This document shows positions 47,091-57,524 of a stretch of 64,000 nt of DNA, piece after piece. Numbering within the stretch: the stretch's first letter is position 1; every line of letters begins with the position of its first letter. The notes beneath the pieces are model-generated. The model ran no database searches. It was not told where the DNA came from and worked only from the letters and a program-made list of their open reading frames with translations. A program made the translations under genes and the position numbers. Origin of the DNA: Siderastrea radians (Eukaryota; Cnidaria; Anthozoa; Scleractinia; Rhizangiidae); the NCBI GenBank assembly GCA_964017195.1, contig OZ024887.1, forward strand, positions 62,556,311 through 62,620,310, given 5' to 3'.

Positions 47091-47477
47091 TTTTATAATA
47101 TAGCTTTGCCCATATTTGTAAAGAAACCGGCTTTTAATTGCAAGAAATCAAGTTTTTTTTTCATAGCTTGCAAGCGCGCGCAAGAAAGGTTTTCAGCTTG
47201 CCAGCGCGCGCAGGATGGCGTCACGGGCTACTCCGTGCATCTGTACTCTGATAAAGCACGCTGTTTCAACCAGTCAGAGCGCGCGTTATATTGAAACTTT
47301 ATTATAAATAATTATAACCATCTTGGTCATATCCACGTTGAACGCAAATTTGCGTGTAGCCACGCGCGTTTATGACGTTGAGGGTGGCGCAATTTTTTCT
47401 AAAAATAGCACATTTGTCTTTTTCGATGGGGCCGCGTGGATCCCGCGCTTACGGTCTCCGTCCCCGATTATGGCTCC

Positions 47478-47556
47478 TGGTGACGATGGTGATGATGATG
47501 GTGATGATGATGATGATGATGACGATGATGGTGGTGGTGGTGGTGGTGGTGGTGGC
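47478..47556. repeat. (GAT)n/(GGT)n microsatellite
   Basis: Imperfect GATGAT then GGTGGT trinucleotide run. Poly-Pro, Ser, Asp and Gly frames across it are by-products. Confidence 0.9.
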
Positions 47557-47742
47557 CATTTCTCAAATATCATTGTTCCTTTTGGATAAAAGGCTAAAAC
47601 CAAGCGTCAATTTAACTGTCTTGTTTTATTGTCGACATATTTAGAGTAAGCACTGTTAGCCAAACTGAACTTCCGTCGTTCGTGTTAATTCGCAAAAAAA
47701 CCGCCTGTACCAAGAACGTTTTTCGGTGAAATGTTCCTTTAA

Positions 47743-48614
47743 GGTGGCTTACTACAGTTTTTCTGAGACACAATTGCGCGCGCTGAGAAATTCTCTCTGA
47801 CGCCATTTTTTTCGCGCGTGCAATACTCGACGCCATCATCGAGAAAAAGCTGAAAACACCTCTGAAATCTGAATTGTAGAAATCGCTCGTGGTGTACTAT
47901 TAACATCCTTTATCATCAATGGACGAAGTCTTGACGAAGTTGGTGAGCGCTACCGGTATAAAATACCTGTTAAACTTGACAAAAACCTCGAGAAGTTGTT
48001 GTAAAAATTCTTATGTTTATCGCACGCGCCATATTGCGTTATTTTCGGGCGCGCTTAAGTTACACGCATGCTCAGTTTTGCTCACGAAGGAGGTCGCAAA
48101 AAAATCGCAAATCGACGTTTTGACCCCAATCTACTCGAAAACTGACCGTATGACCCACAGTAAAAAATTCAGAATCAATTCGTAGTAGTAAGTTTCACCT
48201 GTAGACAAAATATTAGCAAAATCTGTAAGAGAGATTTTTAGTAATTCTCAAAAAAGCGAGAATTCAACATTTTCTTCATTAGCAAAAATGCTGCCTTACA
48301 GATTCTCATTTTCTTTTGCATAGTTGTTTATTTATAGCCACTTTTCAAATCCTGAAAAACTGAGGTAGGGTCGTACGGCTAGATTTTGAGAAAAAAGCCT
48401 TAAAAAAGTCTAGTTTCCAGTCCCCTCCTAGCACTCGGTCTGTTATATTTGATACTTTCTGAGCTTCTTTTATTTCTTTTCCAGGATAATGAGGGTTAAT
48501 ATCATTTCTTTTAACAGTTGTAGCAACTAATAACCCAAAATAAAACTCCTGCTGGCTTTAAACTTAAGTTTTAAAAAGGTTATCTTTCTCTTCTGAAAAC
48601 TGTAGTAAGCCACC
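47743..48614. mobile_element. TTAA-flanked MITE (piggyBac/Kolobok-type target)
   Basis: GGTGGCTTACTACAGTTTT at the left and AAAACTGTAGTAAGCCACC at the right lie between TTAA (47739-47742 and 48615-48618). No transposase frame inside. Removing it joins GTTCCT to AGGAGGAAC through TTAA. Confidence 0.8.
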
Positions 48615-48718
48615 TTAAAGGAGGAACAATCTTAGAGAGGCCTTCTTTGTTCCTCTTCAAAATCAAGGAGAACTAAAAAGTCTCTTTGATGTAAGGTACT
48701 TCTAATGGTAAACACACA

Positions 48719-49278
48719 TCCTCCGTATCCATCAAATCCAGGAAATCCGATCAATAAATATAAAATTGATTGATGTCTTACAGATGGAAACGAGACAAAA
48801 AATAAACAAGTGAAGAAACGAAGAAAGAATGCGAAATGAATGAATGAATGAATGAACATTTCCGTAAAATCTAAAAGATCCAAAGAATCCAACCTATTTG
48901 TTGAAAAAGTATAGAGTATTAACTTCCAGTACTAAGTAGATGTCCTTTAATCTTTGTTAATAATATTTATTATTGACTGGATAGTATGGATTTATTGGAT
49001 TTCATGGACATATTTAAGGGTAAAAGAAGTTAAGCGTGAACTCTTTTTATTTTTGGGTGGATAGTATGGATTTATTGGATATCGTGGACATACATCCAGT
49101 GTCTCTTTTTTAAATGTAGGTTGGATAGTTTGGATTTCTTAGATATGTTGGAAAATGAAAGACAAAAATAATTAAAAATAATTAATATAAATAAATTAAA
49201 CTATTAAATGATACTATATTATTATTTAATTTTATTTTTATTTTATTTTTATTTTATTTTCCTTTCTTTTTTATTTAC

Positions 49279-49328
<50 letters not shown>

Positions 49329-50013
49329 TATTTTTTTTTTTATTATCCATGTATTCCACAAAATCCAATAAATCCACCCTTATTTTAAAAAGAAATAAAG
49401 CGGGAGATAAGATCAATTCATTCTTTATTTAGGTAATAGTTCTTTTTCCAGTAAATGCTTTAAATCCAACATATCCGCCCCTATTTAAAAAAGAAATGGA
49501 GGGAAAGCTAATGGTTCTTTATTCATTTATTCATTTTTCTAGACAATAGCTCGATGTCCAAGGAGTCCATCAAATCCAAAAAATCCACTCTTACTAAATA
49601 GTGTTTTACTTAGACATCACTTGCAGATTCCCAAAATCATTTTTTTTTATTTAGGGTGGACAGCTTGGATTCCTTGGATATGTCGGATAATGAACTATTG
49701 TTTAATCTTTTTTCCTTTCTAGAGATGGATAGCAGCTATGCTAGGCGGATAATGTGGATTCTTTGGAAATATCAGTGCCGCTTTTGTATTTAATTAAGGG
49801 CTTCACAGGATTCTTAATTCTGTGGTTATGTAATATCATTGTAAAAAATGCATAACAATCACTTCCTTTTGAAAGGCTGGTGGAGATGTTAACAAAGTTC
49901 CTTTCATACGTACAATAGACATTGAATTTTAGTGCCCTCGAATGACAACAACTAGCAGCTTCGATAGTCTTCAACGCATTATACTTTATGGTGGATAATG
50001 CGGATTCTGTGGA
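48719..50013. repeat. Array of eleven 9-bp-phased GGA blocks
   Basis: Eleven blocks each contain three or four GGA (or TCC on the other strand) triplets spaced exactly 9 bp, or 18 where one is lost. Block starts: 48719 (TCC), 48861 (TCC), 48979 (GGA), 49059 (GGA), 49123 (GGA), 49346 (TCC), 49447 (TCC), 49557 (TCC), 49658 (GGA), 49747 (GGA), 49993 (GGA). The best conserved core is like GGATAGTATGGATTTATTGG. Blocks lie roughly 60-250 bp apart in AT-rich DNA containing a (TTA)n run (49283-49328) and end 330 bp before the helicase-like gene start. This is not a simple tandem array. Confidence 0.8.
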
Positions 50014-50341
50014 AATATCACTGCTGCGTTTGTTTTTAACCTAGATTTTCACAGTTTTTCGCAATCTGCAGTTATGCAATATCATGCTAAAAAATGGTAT
50101 AACAACCGCCCTTGCTTTTTTAACAAAGCTCTTTTCATATCAAGTACAATATACTGGAAAACGAAAACTTCACACTAGAATGCCAAACTCTATTCGATAA
50201 AGCCCTAAGTGTAAGGTTTTAAGACAAACAAATGAACAAAACGACATCATGTTTTCACATTGATGCATGCATAATATTGACCATCACAACGTTCTGCTAT
50301 ATAAAGATCATTTGATGCAGGCCATTTCATATCATTGCAAG

Positions 50342-53339
50342 ATGGAGCGAGCTACAAATCCGTGTAGGCAACTTAACAGCGAGGGAGTTAAAGCAGCCGC
50401 CTTATGTTATTTGAGTCCAATAATCCATGGCAAATGCAGCATAATCAGTGCTAGGTGTATCGCTAGCGTGAAACAACAAGGACTGGAAAAAGCCTGGAAA
50501 GATGTTTGTCGCATGCGAGATAACTGCGACAAGGCAGTGTCCGGTAAGAAATGCTTTAGTTTGTTGTTTCCCTATCGAAAAACTTATTACTGCATAAATA
50601 TATCCCTCTTTCAAAGCTGTAAGCACATTGAGTTTCTAAATGCGCCCATAAAAAACTTTACTATGTTATAAAGCTAAACTTTTGCCTTGTATTTTTGTGC
50701 CTTTTCAGGAATAAAGAATGTGGCATTCTTTTTTAGTGCCGTGGCAACTCAAGAAAAAAGAAAGGCCAAAAGCAAGGCAAAAGCCAAAGGCAAAGAAGAA
50801 GATGAAGATAGTGACGAAAGCAATGACGAAACAGTTACTTCCAGTCAGGTGGCTAGTACGACCAGCCAAGAATGGATTGCTGAACATCGCTCTATAGTGG
50901 ACAAAAGGTTGTGCCCAGCAGTAGTCTATTGGATTGCGCTGACCACACCCAACGGGGCTCCGGCCAATCCCCTCACAGTTCATCGAGCACTCCACGAATG
51001 TGGAGTAGAAACGCTTGCACATCAGGTACGTAAAATTCTGTCTTAATCGTACTTTGTCGCATTCTGTCTAAGTCCTATTTTTTAATCGGTTTGTCTCACC
51101 TAATGGAGTTTTCTTATTTTTGATCTTCTAGGTCAACTTTAAAGAAAGCAAGGATTCCATAGCGATGAAGGAGCTGTACAAAACGTTAAAAGATCACAAG
51201 AACGGCTTTATGCAGGATTTGGTTCAGTCGTCGTACCAGACCATCTATCAAGACGAAGTCCAGCGTTTCATGAACGAGACAGATGAAATTGATCTCGAAG
51301 AGTGTGGTGGGGAGTCTGTTGTGAGAGTAATTGTAGTAAACCAGTCCTTCCAACCTTCATTGTCGTCAGCGATTTCAAAAATGGAAGACGCCAAGTTACA
51401 AATTGACCGATTTGGCTTCAACAAAACCAGTGCAGAAATAACGGGAGACAAGAAAGACCAACCTGAGAGATTATCGGACAAACTTACGGTACTGATCAAT
51501 GATATAGGAATCGCCATGAAGAAGTTGGATTACGCACTACATAGAGGACAAATTTACAGGAAAGAGCCAGCTTCCCGATATACCTATTTGTACAAGTGTG
51601 AGCCAAGGGCATTTGTGAATAGCCTAGCAGCAAATGAGTTTTTCAAAGGCCGCCTTCTTAAAGACATGAAGCGTGTGACTGACATCCTGTCCGATCCTTA
51701 TTGCGAAGTTATTCGCCCTATCACGATTGATTACGATCTAATCGAGGTGAACGACGGAAAATGCTGGTCAGTTAGAGAACGGCGTTTCATCGATCAAGCT
51801 ATCGAGGATGACAACAAAGGACTTGTAACGCCCAGAGCATTCTGTCGCTATGACTGTTCTACGCCGCCGCAGCCAGAGTACTTCAAGGAAATCCTCGAGA
51901 ACAGCCTCACAGAAAATGAAGTAGCCACATTTTGTGAAGATTTTCTGAAGCTCCTCAACTACAACAGAAAACGACACAAAGACAAGGTGCCCTGCCTCGT
52001 TGGCCAAACCAACAGTGGGAAGACGAGTCTTTTTATGCCTATTTTGGGCATAATACACCACTCCAATGTCGCCACAATAACCAAACAACGGGTTTTTAAC
52101 AAGGCAATGATATCAAACAACACGGAGGTCATTTTCATAGATGAGGCGACAGAATCAACCATGGATATTGACGACTGGAAAGTTCTGACACAAGGCGGTT
52201 ATGCAGCCTATGATGTAAAATACCAGACAGCCAAGTCCTTTATAAATCGCTGCCCAATGATAATAACCGCACAAAGAAAGCTACGATTCAAGCCAGAGGA
52301 TCAGCCGGCGATGGAACGAAGACTTCGCACCTATTCATTCAAGAGTCTTCAAAATCCTAAGAAGAGAGCCGCAGCTTGGCTACGCAATCATCCAATGGAT
52401 TGCATCGTATGGGCAGCAGAAAGAGCACGCAGTGACGAAGATGAAACGAACAGCAGTGGCGACGAAGGCGGAGAAGATTGCCAGGTGGTTGGCGAAGGGC
52501 TATTGCCTGAATGCGAGAAAGAGGCTTTAAGAACATTGTCTCTAGTGGAAGACGAGGTAGCAGAACTAGCCCAAACCGAATCTAATCTTCACGAAGACGA
52601 GAGTAGTTCCGACGAAGATGAAAACGAACAAGACGAAGAGCAAACTGTCGGTGCCTTGGAAAGAGCCCTGCAGAAGTGCGTGCCCGATTCATTGCGCCAC
52701 AGACAAATAGCTCACCTTCTTCACACGCGAAAGCAGCTCGAGAAAGACAAGAAAGAACGAGAGGAATATCGGTACAGGCAAAGAAAAGAAGTCCTAATCT
52801 CCAAAGGCATTTCGCCAGAGAGTGCAGACCTCCTCCCGAGAGACGAGCTGGAACCGATGCCTTCACCTCTTAGAGAAGAATTGCTCGCGTATCATCAAGA
52901 CGTAATGAAGGCGAACAGTGAGTTACGCAGAGAGAAGGCCAGAGAGGCATACGACAATCAATGGGTGACAAGCACCGAAAAAGAGTTGCAAGATTGTGTC
53001 ATGTGGCTAAACACGTCGATCATCGATGAGCAACACAGGGCCGCCTTGGCAAGCCAGCGAGAACTGCTGTGCGATAAGCTCAAGACACATCTTTCAAATC
53101 TGGGCCTGCTTAACTGCGAGGAGGCACTGGAAGAACGGAGGCGTAAGTGCATTTCTCTGGGACTACTCGCCGAGCGTAACAAGAATTTGGTGAGGTCCGT
53201 GTACGAACCGCTTCCTCTTTTCGACGACATCGCAGTAACTAGCACAAGTGAGGACGACGAGCGCGATATGTTCATCACTCCAGTTCCCAGGCAGAGCGCG
53301 GCAAACACCAGAAAGAAAGTTGCAGTCTCTCCTAGTTGA
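50342..53339 (+). CDS. Superfamily-3 helicase-like protein, three exons
   Basis: Exons 50342-50543, 50709-51025 and 51132-53339 have consensus borders and matching phases and give 908 aa; the ATG has a strong context (AAGATGG). Motifs of SF3 helicases appear in order: Walker A GQTNSGKTS (residues 464-472), Walker B VIFIDEA (506-512), B'-like YDVKYQ (533-538) and a C-like CPMIITAQ (547-554), where SF3 enzymes usually have Asn in place of the Gln. These resemble papillomavirus E1 and parvovirus NS1 type ATPases, hexameric replication helicases. No HUH nuclease motif is seen in the N-terminal part. Residues about 195-240 contain a KAKAKGKEEDEDSDESND-like charged linker region further upstream in exon 2, and the C-terminal 300 residues are acidic then coiled-coil-like (LEKDKKEREEYRYRQRKE). 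Convergent with the recombinase-like gene. AATAAA signals follow at about 53632, 53674 and 53740. Intact; origin may be viral or transposon-derived. Confidence 0.72.
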
Positions 53340-53885
53340 CAAGGAAATCAAACTTCCATACTGAAATACTTAGGTTGAAATTTTAGAGTACGGACACTGA
53401 ACATGAAGCATCTCAACTTGTCATAAGAAATTTCGATTTGTCTTGATCCATTTTTGTTACAATTTGAGTGTACGAATCAAATCAGTTGCTGTAAAGTAGC
53501 GCGAATAAAGCTCGATTAGTGATTGTAGTAGTTGAATCGTAGAGCGATTTGATATGTACAGCGCTGCCTAGTTTAAGATAGTTTGCGGTGATATGAAAGC
53601 TTGACGTAGACTAACAAAGAAGTCAAAGGAATAAATGTAAAATGTGTTCAGTTATTTAGTATACTTCACGTCAGGAATAAATGTGTGCACCAGTTAATGG
53701 CTTTCTTTGTCCTGTCTTTATATTTCAAAACATGCAGAATAAATGATCTTGTCGTATTGGTCCCTCGACTCGAAAGTTATATGGAGTTATTTCCATAGTT
53801 TTTGTTCTTCTTCCACTGCGTTAATCATCCACTACCTTCGTTATTAACTCCTTAATTAGTTACAAGTTGTCTTCTAACAATTATC
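53340..53885. other. Intergenic between convergent genes
   Basis: 546 bp between the two stop codons, with three plus-strand AATAAA motifs that could end the helicase-like transcript. No other feature seen. Confidence 0.6.
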
Positions 53886-55571
53886 CTACTTAAACTTTCG
53901 CAAGGCGCGGTTCAAGAGAGAGTTTGCCGTTCTGCCCTTTTGGAACTTGTATCTGGGATCCCTCAAAATGGCTGACCAATGGCCATAGCCATGGCAATTT
54001 ATGCCCGCGCGCAAATACTTGTCTTCGTCTGCAGTAAATAAAAGGATTTTTCTTTTCGGTCCGTGACTAGAATTGCTTTCGACGGGCTGTTGTGGTACTT
54101 CGGTATCTTCGCACAAACTTTCGTTCGCTTGTTCTTGATCGGAAGAGGAGCTCGGGCTTTGGGAGAGCCGGAAACAAACTTGTTCTTCCAGTTGTGCCCC
54201 CATGTCGCCTTGAAGTTTTCTGAGACACTCGTGGGCCCTTGTGGCAACCTCGCGAGACCTCTGTTTTTGGTAGTGTACCTTAGCCACCACGGAGCTGTGC
54301 TTTTGATCCTCGGAGATCGCGTCCTGCTCCTTGTTGTTCAACTTGTCGTGGCTTGCAGTCTCGACAATTTGCCGATAGCGGGTCGGATGAATGTACTTGC
54401 CCGTAGCGTCGAACACCATCTTGCTCATGAGTTGACCAATCCTACTGTGTTGATCCCCGTTTCTGTTCACAAGAACGTATTCACAGTTTGGTTTCAAAAG
54501 GGGACGAATATGGAAAATGTAACCATCCAAAACTTGCATGCTGGTTTTTGTCAAAAGGAGTGAATCGAAACCATAGTTGGCCGTAGTTTTGAACTTCTTT
54601 TGGTCTATGAAACCGCCGTTGTTCTTGGCTGCTTCGACCATGTCAACGGTCAAATATTGATAGGTCATTGGCCGGGAACCCTTCACCTTTATGAATAAAA
54701 ACACTGCCAAAAACTTGGTCGCAAACGACAAATCTGAAGGAGGCACCTCGCCTGGCTTTTCTTTGCAGATCTTGAGCACGCTTTCAAAACGCGGCAGGTT
54801 TTTCGAAACCACCTGTAATAGTTCGTCTAAAGTAGCCCAATGCCCCTTTGACTCTAAAGTGTCAATGTCTAGGTCGTTAGTCCATTGTAGCCTCATCATT
54901 TTAGAAACCGTCTTGCGAGCCCTTTTCAAATAGACTTCAGTGGAATTCAGGTTGCTTAATATTGCATCTGGTGCACCATGTGTTTTGCGAAAATCAATCA
55001 AGTCAGCAATAGAGTCCAAGTAGGCTAGGCGACCGGCATGACCCAAACCCCAATCGGTTTGCATTGCATCGACGAATCGAAATAGAAAGTTTGGTGAACT
55101 CAAACTGAAATCAACCATGTTCCAATTTAACTCTTCCTCGTCATCTTCACAGCAGAACTTTAGATATTTGAAGCTCTTACGAACGACCTGCTGAGCCTGC
55201 CTGATACTTTTACATCCACCACCACTTCCAATTAGCCAGCTTTGAAACAGCTTTCCAATAGTACTTGAAATGTCAAAGGATGGTAGCAATTTAGTAGAAT
55301 GAATAGATGTCCCACCTTTTTGTTCGCTGTTGTCTGTATTGACTGGGTTTAGACAGTCATCAGGCTTTGAATCAAAGTAATAAAACCAAGCGTGCTTGTT
55401 CTTAAAGTGTTTTCTGCAACCCCTTTGAGTTGAAAATGTATCATGATCACACGTTTGCACAGGGCAGTGGAAAAATCCATCACTTTCGTCCTCTTCCAAG
55501 TGAAGTCGTTTTGGCTTTGGGGATGCACCGGCTATCTTTGACCAGTCAATTTCCTTGATGCGTTTACTCAT
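53886..55571 (-). CDS. Tyrosine-recombinase-like protein with zinc finger and TRF-like Myb domain
   Basis: Intronless, 561 aa from ATG 55571; the open frame extends upstream to 55613 but only from GTG. N-terminal residues 36-60 form a C-x4-C-x13-H-x4-H zinc finger (CPVQTCDHDTF...HFKNKH). The region to about 270 is helical. A candidate catalytic set follows: Arg300 in KGSRPMTYQYL, His395/Arg398 in IHPTRYRQIVETAS and Tyr434 in VAKVHYQKQRSREVA. The R...HxxR...Y order and spacing fit tyrosine recombinases. After a Ser/Gln-rich linker, residues 509-561 (LFTADEDKYLRAGI..GYGHWSAIL) look like a Myb/SANT domain of the telomere-binding TRF type. The expected role is site-specific DNA strand exchange, with the finger and Myb domain recognising DNA ends. 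All catalytic candidates are present, so the protein may be active. A domesticated gene is the alternative. Confidence 0.72.
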   Translation of the reverse strand: MSKRIKEIDWSKIAGASPKPKRLHLEEDESDGFFHCPVQTCDHDTFSTQRGCRKHFKNKHAWFYYFDSKPDDCLNPVNTDNSEQKGGTSIHSTKLLPSFDISSTIGKLFQSWLIGSGGGCKSIRQAQQVVRKSFKYLKFCCEDDEEELNWNMVDFSLSSPNFLFRFVDAMQTDWGLGHAGRLAYLDSIADLIDFRKTHGAPDAILSNLNSTEVYLKRARKTVSKMMRLQWTNDLDIDTLESKGHWATLDELLQVVSKNLPRFESVLKICKEKPGEVPPSDLSFATKFLAVFLFIKVKGSRPMTYQYLTVDMVEAAKNNGGFIDQKKFKTTANYGFDSLLLTKTSMQVLDGYIFHIRPLLKPNCEYVLVNRNGDQHSRIGQLMSKMVFDATGKYIHPTRYRQIVETASHDKLNNKEQDAISEDQKHSSVVAKVHYQKQRSREVATRAHECLRKLQGDMGAQLEEQVCFRLSQSPSSSSDQEQANESLCEDTEVPQQPVESNSSHGPKRKILLFTADEDKYLRAGINCHGYGHWSAILRDPRYKFQKGRTANSLLNRALRKFK

Positions 55572-55795
55572 TTGTAGCACAAAAACAAGACTATCAACTG
55601 TTGCTCGACACACGTCCTCTTTTTATCTGAAACACGCTTAAATAGTAGTGATGTTGATGCTGAAACATGTTTAGACATGCCTGTTACTCTCGGGAATGTC
55701 GAAAACAATAGCCATAGGGATGAATCACAACTTGCCCACGATTGCCTGGCCTTGCCCTTTGACATAAGAACAAGGCATTCCTATTCAATGGACTA

Positions 55796-56307
55796 GGAAC
55801 GATTTAAATACACGTGTTCCTTAAACAAGGAACGCAGTTTCCTCATTCATGTCCGACTCTTACAATGCTTAATTAGGAACACCTTGCTCTGGTTATTTAA
55901 GGGGACTGAAGTGTTTTTCGTATCGTTAATCAGGAACAAAATGGACCCTTCTTCACCTTTTTAATAAAAGGAACAAAGGGTTCCCAAATTTTGCACAGAG
56001 GGAACTGCAAACAGAACACTTTGTTCCTTTATGCACAACGGAGTGGTTCCTTTATTACCAAAGCGAAATTCAGATAGGAACTTTCATTCCTCTACAATAC
56101 AGAGGGAACGAACTATTTAAAAAAGAACAACGTAAATAGGTCTTTTTTGTTCCGATAATGTGTTTAAAGGAATAGTTATGTTCTTGTTCCGGATAGCAAA
56201 ATTTAGGGCCCATTTGCGATCCGTGAAAGGAAAATTAGTCCTGTTTGAGAAGGAACAACTAGTTCCTAAGTTTGCAAGAGGACCAGGCGCAAGGAAAGTC
56301 GCGGAAC
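55796..56307. repeat. Cluster of 17 GGAAC/GTTCC motifs
   Basis: GGAAC starts at 55796, 55829, 55876, 55933, 55970, 56001, 56077, 56105, 56252 and 56303; GTTCC starts at 55816, 55980, 56023, 56046, 56149, 56186 and 56262. About one would be expected by chance in 512 bp. Many have A/T-rich extensions (TTGTTCCTTTA, AAAGGAACAA). Two form GGAAC-N5-GTTCC palindromes (55970-55984, 56252-56266). It begins about 225 bp upstream of the recombinase-like start codon. Confidence 0.85.
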
Positions 56308-56509
56308 TAGTTAATTTCAGTAAAATTGTTTTGTTACCCTATTACTTCAAAGAAAGCCCTAAAAACCCTCACGTAAGCACTGATGCTTAGTAAAGAAACC
56401 AGCAACAAATTTTTTAACTGAAGAAAACATGTATTAATGAAGAAAACAGGTTATCGTTAGTTTTGTGAAATACTGGTGGTGGTGGTGATGGTGGTGGTGG
56501 TGGTGGTGG

Positions 56510-56543
<34 letters not shown>

Positions 56544-57437
56544 GATTTCCTCCAATGTTACAATTTAGGTGAATACTGAAGGGCCCACCTTATTTTCCTG
56601 AAATTGACTGCAACGACACTGATGATAAGGACGGTATTTCGTGAGCAGCGATTTGCCTTATTTACTTAGTATGAAACGCGAAATAGACGTTTCCTTCCTC
56701 GTGAAAAGTTATTTCTCCTGGATTTGTTGAGTAGCCATTGGCAGTTGTTTTCGTTATTACCCGCGAAGCGACAAATTAATGTTGTTTTTTTCTTTCTTTT
56801 GGTTATTTCTCGGGAAGTGATTAGCAGCCACCAAGCAAACTGGAAGAAAATGAACTGGTGGAGGAGGTACTGGGGTCCAAACTTCCCCCTTCCCACAGTC
56901 TTAAATCTCGGTTCCCTCTCTTTTCTGCTGGCTCCCACCTTTCTGCTTTTTCAATGTTGTGAAAATTAACCTGTTTGTCCTATTTACCCCCTCCTTGGGA
57001 ACCCCACTACTTCCCGCACACTCCCCTCTCTCTCTTCTCCTGGGTTCCCACCCCCAGCCCCCCCCCCCTTCCACAAGACGGGGACACAAGTGAGTAAAGA
57101 TGAAGATTTAGCTTCTGATCGACCTCACTGCAAAAAGGCCAATCGATATCGGACCCGAGTGTGAACGACACTCGTGTTAAGATTGAGTATGAAAACTATC
57201 CTCCTAGCTCACAGTGAAGAAGGTGTAATGTGTATGAAAGGGGTGAGTGACTGCTTGGCATCCTTGATGAAAGGCCCAACCTTATGTAAATATAACAATC
57301 AATAAAAGTCCATCACATAAGTGTCATCTGTGACAATATTTTATTGTTTTGAAAATTAACTTTCAAAAGTTCAAAAAGCAATTCTCATCACAGCCATAAC
57401 CTGCATCTCAATGAAACTCAATCCACAGTAAGTTTAG
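56308..57437. other. Intergenic with (GGT)n(GAT)n microsatellite
   Basis: The trinucleotide run is at about 56473-56541. A C-rich stretch lies at 56990-57070. No gene recognised. Confidence 0.5.
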
Positions 57438-57524
57438 CCTCCAATGCAGACATTTTTTTGGACTCCGCACGCGCTCATGGGAAATGGATTGCGTCACAAA
57501 GACTACGAATGTCTGCATTGGAAG
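57438..57524. mobile_element. Short inverted-repeat element
   Basis: CTCCAATGCAGACATT and AATGTCTGCATTGGAA are inverted ends about 87 bp apart. Confidence 0.55.

Larger units (their letters stand above)
44832..47432. mobile_element. Segment bounded by 49-bp inverted repeats
   Basis: GGCCCCATCGAAAAAGACAA through AAAATTGCGCCA at 44832-44880 recurs as an almost identical reverse complement at 47384-47432. Sequence just outside each repeat matches parts of the element fragment at 39905-40065. The 2.6-kb interval contains a 123-codon acidic reading frame and a foldback element. Whether it is a single element or two inverted copies is unresolved. Confidence 0.6.

Noticed and set aside
50342..53339. 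Endogenous parvovirus NS1
   Set aside because: Only the SF3 helicase motifs match; no HUH nuclease, no capsid gene nearby, introns are present, and the partner is a recombinase. A distant viral origin of the helicase domain remains possible.
53886..55613. Recombinase-like frame starting at 55613
   Set aside because: The first codon is GTG; the first ATG, at 55571, has A at -3.
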